From an uncultured Eubacteriales bacterium (GTDB lineage: Bacteria; Bacillota; Clostridia; Christensenellales; Christensenellaceae): a stretch of 8,549 nucleotides of DNA. The notes beneath the pieces were generated by a model. That model was not told the origin of the DNA. It did no database searches and worked only from the letters and a program-made list of their open reading frames with translations. Positions 1 to 7,600 of this stretch are shown piece by piece. Positions within the stretch are counted from its first letter, which is position 1, and the number at the start of each line of letters is the position of its first letter. Location of the stretch: assembly GCA_902782475.1 (NCBI GenBank), contig CACZNR010000029.1, positions 1 through 8,549 on the forward strand, read 5' to 3'. A program made the position numbers and the translations under genes.

Positions 1-1
1 G

Positions 2-394
2 GAAGGTCTTTCACCTGTGCTTCAGGCAGCAATAGCAGATGCAGAAGATGCCCTCAAAGACAATGATGGCATAAATTTCAATGTGGCTGTCAATTATGGA
101 AGCAGGCAGGAGATATTCAAAGCTGCCGTTGACCTGGCCAACGATCACAAGGAAAAGGGAACAGAGCTTACTGAAGAGGAATTCAGGAAAAGGATGTACA
201 ATGCTGACATGCCTGATGTGGACCTTCTTATCCGTACCAGCGGTGAACTGAGGATATCAAATTTCCTTCTCTATCAGATCGCATATGCGGAGCTGGAATT
301 CGTGGATGTATACTGGCCGGATTTTGATACCGGTGAATATGCAAAGGCTCTTAAGGAATATCAGAACAGAAACAGGAGATACGGAGGACTGTGA
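2..394 (+). CDS. uppS: Undecaprenyl diphosphate synthase, C-terminal part (5' end outside window)
   Basis: This cis-prenyltransferase condenses farnesyl diphosphate with eight isopentenyl diphosphates to give the C55 lipid carrier for wall polymers, acting at the cytoplasmic face of the membrane. The frame is open from base 2, giving 130 residues, so roughly the first 110 (with the catalytic Asp of the family) lie upstream. Visible family motifs are NVAVNYGSRQEI, then IRTSGELRISNF, which holds the two Arg and the Ser that bind the diphosphate of isopentenyl diphosphate, then AYAELEFVDVYWPDF, with the Glu that serves in metal and substrate binding, and the C-terminal NRNRRYGGL typical of the family. 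A GTG at base 17 lies inside the conserved fold and is not a real start. The stop is one base from the cdsA start, so the two are almost certainly co-transcribed. Identification is firm; only the 5' end is missing. Confidence 0.96.
   Translation, partial: EGLSPVLQAAIADAEDALKDNDGINFNVAVNYGSRQEIFKAAVDLANDHKEKGTELTEEEFRKRMYNADMPDVDLLIRTSGELRISNFLLYQIAYAELEFVDVYWPDFDTGEYAKALKEYQNRNRRYGGL
383..388 (+). promoter_or_regulatory. Ribosome binding site of cdsA
   Basis: GGAGGA, a near-perfect Shine-Dalgarno, lies inside the last codons of uppS, 7 bases before the ATG at 396. It settles the cdsA start: the same frame stays open upstream to an ATG at 285, but that would lie inside uppS and lacks this signal. 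Confidence 0.85.
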
Positions 395-395
395 G

Positions 396-1196
396 ATGCT
401 AAAACGTATAATTTCAGGAATAGTTGTGATACTGCTGTTTGCGGCACTTCTTATACTCAAGGGAACATACCTGAAGGTAGGCATAGTGCTTATGGGGCTT
501 ATATGTCAGTATGAGATGATAAACACCATAAAGAAGAAGGATGTAAGAATAATGGAGATCCCCATCTATCTTTTCGCTCTTCTGATGATGCCTGTGCTTC
601 ATCTCGCAGGGATAACAGGGCTCTTCGTGCTCTATGCAGTTACATTCATGCTCTTTGTCATCGTAAGAGTATTCAATGAAAGATATACCTATGAGAGCAT
701 AATATACAGCATACTTGCAGTATTCTATCCGGGCCTTTTCCTTGCATTTGCATATCTTATCACTCTGATACCGGACGATCAGATACTTATTGACGCTGTA
801 CTGATAACGGTACTGGCAGCATCGGGCAGTGATACATTTGCATATTTCACGGGAAGGTTCCTTGGAAAGCACAAGCTTGCACCGAAGATAAGCCCCAACA
901 AGACTGTGGAAGGTGCTGTAGGCGGACTCGTGGGAGGAGCCATACTTTCACTTCTGTATGTACTGTTCTTTGCCCACAGGGCTACAGGGATACTCTGGTA
1001 TATGCTCCTTGCGGTACTTCTTGCCCTGCTTTCCCAGTTTGGTGACCTTGCGGCTTCTCTTGCAAAGAGATATTTCGGGATCAAGGATTTCGGAAAGATA
1101 ATCCCGGGACACGGAGGTATACTTGACAGAGTATGCAGCATAATCTTCGTGCTTCCTCTGACTTATGGCTTCATAAAACTCTTCTATGGTATCTGA
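396..1196 (+). CDS. cdsA: Phosphatidate cytidylyltransferase (CDP-diacylglycerol synthase)
   Basis: CdsA converts phosphatidic acid and CTP to CDP-diacylglycerol, precursor of phosphatidylglycerol and other phospholipids, in the cytoplasmic membrane. The product is 266 residues, normal for the bacterial family, and is mostly hydrophobic with about eight likely membrane segments, the first at about residues 4-22. The middle holds SGSDTFAYFTGRFLGKHKLAP followed by ISPNKTVEG, and the C-terminal part holds the family signature, SLAKRYFGIKDFG then IIPGHGGILDR (His239, Gly240, Gly241, Asp244, Arg245). Odd point: the signature normally ends DRxD, but here the last residue is Cys247 (DRVC), and the SxxKR element has Ala where a larger hydrophobic residue is usual. 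The rest is canonical, so I infer a working CdsA, but the metal site deserves checking. The ATG at 396 follows uppS by one base and has a strong ribosome binding site; dxr follows after two bases. Confidence 0.95.
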   Translation: MLKRIISGIVVILLFAALLILKGTYLKVGIVLMGLICQYEMINTIKKKDVRIMEIPIYLFALLMMPVLHLAGITGLFVLYAVTFMLFVIVRVFNERYTYESIIYSILAVFYPGLFLAFAYLITLIPDDQILIDAVLITVLAASGSDTFAYFTGRFLGKHKLAPKISPNKTVEGAVGGLVGGAILSLLYVLFFAHRATGILWYMLLAVLLALLSQFGDLAASLAKRYFGIKDFGKIIPGHGGILDRVCSIIFVLPLTYGFIKLFYGI

Positions 1197-1198
1197 GA

Positions 1199-2332
1199 AT
1201 GAAAAGGATAGTCATACTCGGAGCCACGGGCTCCATAGGGAAGAATACTCTGAGCGTCCTGGACGGGATGCTGGACAGATATGAGATAGTGGGTCTCAGT
1301 GCAAAAAGCAACATCAGGGGGCTCATTGAGACTGCAGAGAAGTATCATGTAAAGACCATAGGCGTCACTGATGATGTGGATACTTCGGCAGTGAATTTTG
1401 ACGGAAGGATACTCAAGGGAAAGCAGTGCCTTACGGAACTCTGTGACCTTGCTGATATCGTTGTCATAGCAGTGGTGGGACCTGATGGCTTAAGGCCTTT
1501 CATCCATTGTCTAAAGAATCACATTACCGTAGCTTTTGCCACAAAGGAAGCTATGGTGTATGGAGGAAAAATACTGAGGGATCTCATAGATGAGACAGGC
1601 ACAGACGTGCTTCCCCTTGACAGCGAGATATCTGCCATCTATCAGGCGCTCAGGGGAAATGACAAAAAGAGCATAAAGGAGATCTACCTGACAGCCTCCG
1701 GCGGACCGTTCCGCACCTGGGACAGGGACAGGATCGCATCTTCCAGCCTTGCTGAGGCTCTGAATCATCCTAACTGGTCCATGGGCAGGAAGATAACGGT
1801 GGACAGTGCCACCATGGCAAACAAGGGGCTTGAGATAATGGAGACAAGATGGTTCTTTGATGTGGACCCATCCCTCATAACAGTGGTGATACATCCTGAG
1901 AGCATAATCCATTCCGCTGTCAAATATAAGGATAACTCCGTGATGGCCCAGATGGGCGAGACTGACATGAGGACTCCTATCGCATATGCCCTCAATTATC
2001 CTGACAGAGTGGAGAATGTTTCCAGGGAACTGGATCTCTTCTCCAGGACTCCGCTTACCTTTGAAAGGCCGGACCTTGAAAAGTTCCCGGCACTGAAACT
2101 GGCAATGGAAGCTGTAAGGGCAGGCATAGGGGAACAGATAGTCTTCAATGCTTCAAATGACAGGGCGGTGGAACTCTTCCTTCAGGAACGCATAGGATTT
2201 TACGACATAAGTGACATAATAAAGAGATCTCTTGACAGTTATGTGCCAAGGGAGATCTCCACGGTGGATGACATATTTGCAATAGATGAGCAGGTAAAGG
2301 CCCTGGTGGAGGATGTCACACGGGGAATGTGA
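1199..2332 (+). CDS. dxr: 1-deoxy-D-xylulose 5-phosphate reductoisomerase
   Basis: Dxr rearranges and reduces 1-deoxy-D-xylulose 5-phosphate to 2-C-methyl-D-erythritol 4-phosphate with NADPH and a divalent metal, the committed step of the MEP pathway, in the cytoplasm. It is 377 residues, slightly shorter than E. coli Dxr. The N-terminus has the nucleotide-binding GATGSIG (residues 8-14). Metal ligands Asp141 and Glu143 and a third Glu, Glu212 in NKGLE, are present, as are SGGPFR, HPNWSMG (His190) and IIHS (His238). Odd point: the residue after Glu143 is Ile144 (DSEIS), where most family members have His (E. coli His153). The start is the ATG at 1199, which begins the canonical MKRIVILGATG; the frame runs open upstream into cdsA, but those residues do not belong. 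No clear Shine-Dalgarno precedes it, so I infer translational coupling to cdsA, whose stop is two bases upstream. It is the last gene before a terminator. Confidence 0.96.
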   Translation: MKRIVILGATGSIGKNTLSVLDGMLDRYEIVGLSAKSNIRGLIETAEKYHVKTIGVTDDVDTSAVNFDGRILKGKQCLTELCDLADIVVIAVVGPDGLRPFIHCLKNHITVAFATKEAMVYGGKILRDLIDETGTDVLPLDSEISAIYQALRGNDKKSIKEIYLTASGGPFRTWDRDRIASSSLAEALNHPNWSMGRKITVDSATMANKGLEIMETRWFFDVDPSLITVVIHPESIIHSAVKYKDNSVMAQMGETDMRTPIAYALNYPDRVENVSRELDLFSRTPLTFERPDLEKFPALKLAMEAVRAGIGEQIVFNASNDRAVELFLQERIGFYDISDIIKRSLDSYVPREISTVDDIFAIDEQVKALVEDVTRGM

Positions 2333-2347
2333 ATATCAGCGATACAT

Positions 2348-2380
2348 AAGGGATGACGACACTGTCATCTCTTTTTATTT
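2348..2380 (+). terminator. Intrinsic terminator after dxr
   Basis: A 10-bp stem (AAGGGATGAC at 2348-2357 pairing with GTCATCTCTT at 2364-2373, with one G-T pair) closes a 6-base loop, GACACT, and runs into a T-rich tail, TTTATTT, at 2374-2380. It begins 16 bases after the dxr stop. It should end the uppS-cdsA-dxr transcript and makes a separate promoter for rseP likely. Confidence 0.9.
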
Positions 2381-2397
2381 ATGAGGCTCAGGGTTCA

Positions 2398-2426
2398 TTG
2401 ATTTTGACTCCCATAAGAAGTATTAT
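2398..2426 (+). promoter_or_regulatory. Candidate sigma-A promoter for rseP-ispG-polC
   Basis: TTGATT at 2398-2403 (4 of 6 matches to TTGACA) and TATTAT at 2421-2426 (5 of 6 to TATAAT) are separated by the ideal 17 bases. It sits just downstream of the dxr terminator in the AT-rich spacer. Transcription would start near 2433 and give a leader of about 150 bases. An overlapping TTGACT at 2404-2409 is a better -35 by itself but has only poor -10 partners (TGTATA at 17, TATATG at 19 bases). The call is inferred from sequence only. Confidence 0.5.
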
Positions 2427-2474
2427 TGTATATGTTGTGTATTGGTGATAGAAATAAGACATATATTTAGTTAG

Positions 2475-2493
2475 CCATGAAAAAATTTCATGG
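2475..2493. repeat. Perfect inverted repeat in the rseP leader
   Basis: CCATGAAA-AAA-TTTCATGG: 8-base arms around a 3-base A loop. No T-run follows directly (the next bases are TATTATTAC), so it is a poor terminator. If transcription starts near 2433 it lies in the leader RNA and could fold into a small hairpin; otherwise it could be an operator for a dimeric regulator. I do not recognise the motif. Confidence 0.55.
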
Positions 2494-2534
2494 TATTATT
2501 ACATCTGCTTCACCATGCATTCAAGATCTTGGAT

Positions 2535-2540
2535 TATAAT
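2535..2540 (+). promoter_or_regulatory. Possible second -10 box upstream of rseP
   Basis: TATAAT is a perfect -10 consensus 46 bases before the rseP ATG, which would give a leader of about 40 bases. No good -35 exists at 16-18 bases (ACCATG at 17); the nearest resemblance is TTCACC at 2509 with a 20-base spacer. There is no TG extension. It could be a chance match in AT-rich DNA. Confidence 0.3.
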
Positions 2541-2576
2541 TATGCAAGCACTTTCGAAGTGACTTCTGCTGATGCT

Positions 2577-2580
2577 GGAG
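2577..2580 (+). promoter_or_regulatory. Ribosome binding site that fixes the rseP start
   Basis: GGAG lies 6 bases before the ATG at 2587. The in-frame ATG at 2572 has no Shine-Dalgarno upstream, and using it would put this GGAG inside the gene. The downstream ATG is therefore preferred. Confidence 0.75.
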
Positions 2581-2586
2581 ATAGAT

Positions 2587-3618
2587 ATGCTTAATGTTTT
2601 ACTTACGATCATATATGGCTTACTTATACTGAATATCCTTGTGGTGATCCACGAGGGAGGACACTTCCTTGTGGGAAAGAGATGCGGGATAAAGATAAAT
2701 GAGTTCTCCGTGGGATTCGGACCGAAGCTCTTCGGAAGAAAAAAGGGAGAGATAGATTATTCACTAAGGGCGCTTCCCCTCGGGGGATATGTAGCTTTCT
2801 TCGGCGAGGACGAGGAAGTGGACGAGAAGGAGGAACCGAGGGCCTTCAACAATAGGCCCGTGTGGCAGAGATTCCTTACCGTCCTCGCAGGTCCTGCAGT
2901 AAACATAGTTTTTGCCTGGATAGTCACAGTCATAGTACTCGTATCATACGGTGATTACGTTCCTACCATAGTCGAGGTCCCGGAGGGACTTCCTGCATAT
3001 GAGGCGGGAGTGGAAAAGGGTGACATCATCACCATGATAGACGGAAAGAAGATAGATTTCAGCATGGAATTCGGTGCTGCAGACATAAACGGAAAGGAAT
3101 CCATAGTTCTTGGTGTACAGAGGGCAGACGGATATCATGAGTTTGAGATAGAAACTGTCAAGAATGAAGAAGGAAGAAATATCATAGGCATCCAGTATTC
3201 CCAGGCAGAGAGAAAGAGATTCTCATTCTTTGAGGCAGTAAAGCTCAGCTTCAAGTGGATGTACCTGATCGTGGTGGAACTTCTCGGGGCACTGCGCAAC
3301 GCGATATTCGGAGGAGCAGGTATCTCACAGATGTCCGGACCTGTAGGGACGATACAGGTAGTAGGAGAAGTGGTGAGGACAGGATTTGAGAACATACTCA
3401 GGATCCTGGCACTGCTGTCCATAAACCTTGGGATAGTGAATCTGCTTCCTTTCCCTGCACTTGACGGAGGAAGGCTCGTGATGCTGGTGATCGAGAAGAT
3501 CATCGGAAGGAAAGTTAACCGCAAGGTGGAAGCTGTGATCAATCTTGTGGGAATTATCCTTCTGTTCGTACTCATGTTCTTCCTTACATATCAGGATATA
3601 GCGAGGCTGGTAGGATGA
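2587..3618 (+). CDS. rseP: RIP metalloprotease RseP (site-2 protease family)
   Basis: This membrane-embedded zinc protease cuts transmembrane substrates, such as anti-sigma factors or remnant signal peptides, inside the membrane; in B. subtilis the homologue is RasP. With the ATG at 2587 it has 343 residues. The first membrane segment carries the zinc motif HEGGH (His22, Glu23, His26), followed by the conserved NEFSVGFGPKLF. A second segment lies near residues 96-120, after TVLAGPAVN. A PDZ domain spans about 130-210 (PAYEAGVEKGDIITMIDGKKI). Towards the C-terminus come MSGPVG and NLLPFPALDGGRL, whose Asp293 is the third zinc ligand, then a final membrane segment. All catalytic residues are present. 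It opens the second transcription unit, and its TGA overlaps the ispG ATG by 4 bases, implying coupled translation. The substrate cannot be told from here: no sigma or anti-sigma gene is adjacent. Confidence 0.95.
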   Translation: MLNVLLTIIYGLLILNILVVIHEGGHFLVGKRCGIKINEFSVGFGPKLFGRKKGEIDYSLRALPLGGYVAFFGEDEEVDEKEEPRAFNNRPVWQRFLTVLAGPAVNIVFAWIVTVIVLVSYGDYVPTIVEVPEGLPAYEAGVEKGDIITMIDGKKIDFSMEFGAADINGKESIVLGVQRADGYHEFEIETVKNEEGRNIIGIQYSQAERKRFSFFEAVKLSFKWMYLIVVELLGALRNAIFGGAGISQMSGPVGTIQVVGEVVRTGFENILRILALLSINLGIVNLLPFPALDGGRLVMLVIEKIIGRKVNRKVEAVINLVGIILLFVLMFFLTYQDIARLVG

Positions 3619-4664
3619 GCAGTAAAAGAGTCATAAGGATCGGTAATGTATCCATAGGGGGAGACAACCCCGTTGCTGTCCAGTCAATGACAAATACGGA
3701 TACGAAGGACACAGAAAGGACAGTGGAGCAGATACTTGCCCTGGAAAGGGAAGGCTGTGAGATCATAAGGGTCGCAGCCTATGATGTGGATGCGGCCAGG
3801 AACATAAGGAACATAAGGGAAAGGATACACATACCTCTGGTGGCAGATGTCCATTTTGATCACCGCATCGCCATAGCCGCAATGGAGAACGGGGCTGACA
3901 AGGTAAGGATAAATCCCGGCAACATCGGCAGCAGTGAAAAGATAAAGATGGTGGCTGATGCAGCAAGGATGCATCATATACCCATAAGAGTAGGGGCAAA
4001 TACAGGATCCCTGGCAAAAAAGTATCATGAGACGGACAGGAGCACTGCTCTTTTTGAAAGTGCCATGGAAAATGTCAGGGCACTGGAGTCCTTTGGATTT
4101 GAAGACATCGTGGTGGCTCTCAAATCCTCGGATGTGAACGAGACCGTTAAGGCTTACAGGCTCATGGACAGGGAAGTGGATTATCCGCTCCATGTGGGCA
4201 TTACCGAAGCTGGAGGATATGAGAGATCCATCATAAAGAGCTCCATTGGAATAGGAAGCCTGCTCCTTGACGGCATAGGGGACACCATAAGGGTATCCAT
4301 CACGGGAGATCCCCTGCTTGAGATAGGTGCTGCAAAGGACATACTTCAGTTTTCAGGAAGAAGGGTGTTCGGACCGGACATAATAGCCTGCCCTACATGC
4401 GGAAGGACCAGGATAGATCTGGAAGCACTCTACGGACAGGTGTCAGAGCTCGTGAAGGACATAAGGAAGAACATAAAGATCGCTGTCATGGGATGCGTCG
4501 TAAACGGTCCCGGCGAAGCCAGGGGAGCGGACCTTGGTATCGCAGGCGGTGAAGGGGAAGGGGTCATCTTCATAAAGGGTGAACCTGTTAAAAAAGTGGA
4601 TGAAGAGCATCTCCTTGATGAATTCAGAAAGGTGCTCATGGAATATATCGGAGAAGATAAATGA
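3615..4664 (+). CDS. ispG: 4-hydroxy-3-methylbut-2-en-1-yl diphosphate synthase (flavodoxin or ferredoxin type)
   Basis: IspG reductively converts 2-C-methyl-erythritol 2,4-cyclodiphosphate to HMBPP, the penultimate MEP step, with a [4Fe-4S] cluster in the cytoplasm. The 349 residues match the short bacterial form without the middle domain seen in plants and some other groups. The N-terminal TIM-barrel shows NPVAVQSMTNTDT, ADVHFDHR, INPGNIG and VGANTGSL; the later barrel has KSSDV, GITEAGG and GDTIRVSITGDP. The cluster domain has CPTCGR (Cys259, Cys262), MGCVVNGPGEA (Cys294, and Glu301 as fourth ligand) then GIAGGEGEG. The spacings equal those of the E. coli enzyme. The ATG shares ATGA with the rseP stop and is preceded by GAGG 8 bases upstream; its own stop overlaps the polC start in the same way. 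Co-occurrence with dxr and uppS ties it to carrier-lipid supply. No unusual residue was seen. Confidence 0.97.
   Translation: MSSKRVIRIGNVSIGGDNPVAVQSMTNTDTKDTERTVEQILALEREGCEIIRVAAYDVDAARNIRNIRERIHIPLVADVHFDHRIAIAAMENGADKVRINPGNIGSSEKIKMVADAARMHHIPIRVGANTGSLAKKYHETDRSTALFESAMENVRALESFGFEDIVVALKSSDVNETVKAYRLMDREVDYPLHVGITEAGGYERSIIKSSIGIGSLLLDGIGDTIRVSITGDPLLEIGAAKDILQFSGRRVFGPDIIACPTCGRTRIDLEALYGQVSELVKDIRKNIKIAVMGCVVNGPGEARGADLGIAGGEGEGVIFIKGEPVKKVDEEHLLDEFRKVLMEYIGEDK
4650..4653 (+). promoter_or_regulatory. Ribosome binding site of polC
   Basis: GGAG inside the last ispG codons, 7 bases before the ATG at 4661. It supports the overlapping ATGA start for polC over any later in-frame ATG. 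Confidence 0.7.
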
Positions 4665-7600
4665 TCATTGAACGACGGGGAGAATTCTCACTTCCGGAGA
4701 TAAATTTCGATTCAAACAAGGTCAGGGATGACCTGTCGAAGTTCCTGGGAGGGAAGAAAACAGAATTAAAGCTGGACAAGATAGCCTACAGCATGAAGCA
4801 CAGGAGCTATTGCATAGTGCTTACTTCAGACAGGCTTCTTTCTGCCCGTCAGATAAACAGTTTCAGGAATAACCTGTTCAAGGAGATCCCTGAGATGGCG
4901 CAGTTCGTATTCATAATAAAGCAACCAAAGGATGAACTGCTTTCCAACATGGCACTGTTTGAAAAGACAGTCAAGGAGACTGTGATCTCAAGGGAGAGAT
5001 CACTGATCCCATTTATTAAGGACGCAGCTGTGGAGCTTAAGGGAAATGATCTGTACATAACATTCAACAGATCCCTGGGACCAAGCTTTGCGGAAGTTTT
5101 CAATCTCAGGGACATCCTTGAAGAGCATTTCAGGGAAGTATTTGACCTGGACATAAGGGTACGCGAATACAGGGTGGATGAATCACTTTCTGCAGGGGAT
5201 CCTCTTGACATTGACATCGAGCCTGAACAGAGCCCGAAGCCGAAGCAGGACCGCCCGGTGGTCAAGGAGAAGAAGGAAGCTCCAAAGCCTGCAGCACCGG
5301 CTCCTGCACAGGAAAAGAAGATATTTACCGTGACACAGAAGAGGGGCAGCAGGAAATCGAAAAATGACTTTTCAGGGGAAGTATCAAAGCTTGCTTCGCT
5401 TTCAGAAGAAGGCGAGGTCATGGTGGAAGGAACTGTACTGAGTACAGAATCAAGGCTCACCAAGAATGAAGAGAGATACATCTTCAAGTTCGGCCTCACT
5501 GATAACAGCTCATCCATCTACTGCATCATGTTCATACCGAAGACTGACGATTATGAGGAACCTGTTAAGAAGGATGACTGCATAAAGGTCAAGGGAACAT
5601 ACAGGTATGATACATATTCAAGGGAATTCATAATAAGTGTTAAAGGGATACAGTTCCAGGAAAAACCACCTATGAGGATGGATACATCCGAGGAGAAGAG
5701 GGTGGAGCTGCATCTGCATACTTTCATGAGCGCGCAGGATGGACTGGCTGACATAAGGGATTATGTAAAACGTGCTTCAAAATGGGGCCATAAGGCCATA
5801 GCTGTCACAGACCATGGAGTGGTACAGGCATTCCCTGCAGCAGCAACTGCCGGAAAGGATGAGAAGGTCAAGATCCTTTTCGGAGTCGAGGCATATGTAG
5901 TCGATACATCAAGAAAGGTATATGAAGGAAGGGACCACGATTTTTCAGAGGAATTCGTGGTGTTTGACATAGAGACCACAGGATTCTCAAAGGACCTTAA
6001 CGAGATAATAGAGATCGGAGCTGTCAAGGTAAAGGATGGCAATGTCCTCGACAGGTTCCAGTCTTTTGTAAGACCAAGAAATCCAATACCGGAAAGGATC
6101 ACGCAGCTCACAGGCATTACTGATGCCATGGTGGCTGATGCTCCTGAAGTGGAGACGGTCATACGGGATTTCTTTGAGTTCGCAGGAAATGATGTGCTCA
6201 TAGCACACAATGCCGATTTCGATACAGGCTTCGTTTTCAAGCAGGCCGAAAGGCTCGGGATAGAACATGACAATGATGTTCTGGATAACCTTATGCTTGC
6301 AAGGGCTCACATTCCTGACATGAGGAGCAGATCCCTCGACAAGCTGGCAAAGAGATATAAGGTACCGCTGAAGCATCACAGGGCCGTTAACGACTCTGAA
6401 GCTACGGCAATGGTATTCTATGGGATGCTAGGTGAGATAAAGGAAAAGGGATATACGAGGTTCTCGGAACTTAACTATATCACTGATACTGAGGCACTGG
6501 TGAAATCAGCTCCAAGGGCAAATCATTTCATAATCCTCTGCCGTAACAAGGAAGGACTTGTAAACCTTTACAGGCTCATCTCGGTAAGCCACCTCAAATA
6601 TTTCAAGGGTAGACCAAGGCTTCCCAAGAGCGAGCTTATTAAATACAGGAACGGGCTCATATACGGTTCTGCCTGTGAGCAGGGGGAACTGTATCAGGCT
6701 GTTTTGAATGAAAAGAGCGAAGAGGAGCTCCTTAAGCTTGCATCCTTCTATGACTATCTTGAGATACAGCCAGACGGCAACAACGAATTCCTTATAAGGG
6801 AAGGAATGGTAAGAGACCATGAGCATCTTCATGAGATCAACAGGAAGATCATTGAGCTTGGAAGAAAGCTTGACATACCTGTAGTGGCAACGGGAGACGT
6901 GCACTTCCTTGATCCTGAGGATGAATATTTCAGAAGGATAGTAATGGAGACCAGTGGCTTCAGGGATGCCGATCAGCAGGCTCCTCTATATTTCAAGACC
7001 ACTGATGAGATGCTGTCCGAATTTTCATATCTCGGGGAGAAAACAGCCAGGGAAGTGGTCATAAAGAATCCGAATGCCATAGCAGATTCAATAGAAGAGA
7101 TAGAGCTGTTCCCTGGAGAGACTGCAATGCCTCACATAGACAATGCTGATGACGAGATAAGGGAGGCGGCACTTAAGTACGTCCATAAGCTGTATGGCGA
7201 TCCGATGCCGAAGCATATAGAAGAGAGACTGTTCAAGGAACTTAACAACATAATCAACAACGGATTCGGTGTGCTCTACTGGGCAGCCATGAAGCTGGTC
7301 ACAAAGTCCATGAGCGACGGATATCTGGTAGGATCAAGAGGATCCGTAGGATCTTCTTTTGCTGCGTTTGCCATGGGCATAACCGAGGTCAATCCTCTGA
7401 AGCCTCATTACAGATGTCCTAACTGTACACATTCTGATTTTGACATACCTGCGGAGTATGCATGTGGTCCGGACATGCCTGAAACCGTATGTCCTGTATG
7501 CGGGATAAAGTATATAGCTGAGGGATATGACATTCCTTTTGAGGTCTTCCTGGGACTCAATGCAGAGAAGGTGCCTGACATAGACCTTAACTTCTCCGGT

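Larger units (their letters stand above)
2381..2586. other. AT-rich regulatory spacer between dxr and rseP
   Basis: No credible gene lies here. G+C is about 28% over 2401-2520, well below the flanking coding sequence. The spacer carries a candidate promoter (2398-2426), a perfect inverted repeat (2475-2493), a 10-bp palindrome CAAGATCTTG (2522-2531), a second possible -10 box (2535-2540) and the rseP ribosome binding site. Two tiny open frames (ATG at 2432, 12 codons; ATG at 2477, 20 codons) lack ribosome binding sites. Confidence 0.7.

Noticed and set aside
414..872. 152-codon minus-strand open frame inside cdsA
   Set aside because: It is rich in Cys, Tyr and His, an artefact of the reverse complement of ATA/CTT-rich membrane codons, and lacks any family signature.
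2432..2470. 12-codon open frame in the spacer
   Set aside because: No ribosome binding site, very short, no recognisable sequence.
2475..2493. Inverted repeat as a second intrinsic terminator
   Set aside because: The stem is AT-rich with a 3-base loop and is followed by TATTATTAC with no T-run, unlike the strong terminator at 2348-2380.
2477..2539. 20-codon open frame starting MKKFHGII in the spacer, a possible leader peptide
   Set aside because: No Shine-Dalgarno precedes the ATG, the start is inside the inverted repeat, and there is no run of regulatory codons that would suggest attenuation.
2572..2586. Upstream ATG as the rseP start (adds MLEID)
   Set aside because: It has no Shine-Dalgarno, whereas the ATG at 2587 has GGAG 6 bases upstream, and the family's first membrane segment starts right after the later ATG.
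3684..4193. 169-codon minus-strand open frame inside ispG
   Set aside because: It is antisense to conserved IspG barrel motifs, with no domain and no independent support.
4849..5517. 222-codon open frame on the minus strand
   Set aside because: It lies wholly inside polC, opposite its N-terminal and OB regions. The translation is Ser/Phe/Leu-rich low complexity, as expected for the antisense of this codon use, with no recognisable domain.
5761..6379. Two overlapping minus-strand open frames (170 and 130 codons)
   Set aside because: Both are antisense to the PolC PHP and exonuclease domains and overlap each other, which is typical of shadow frames.
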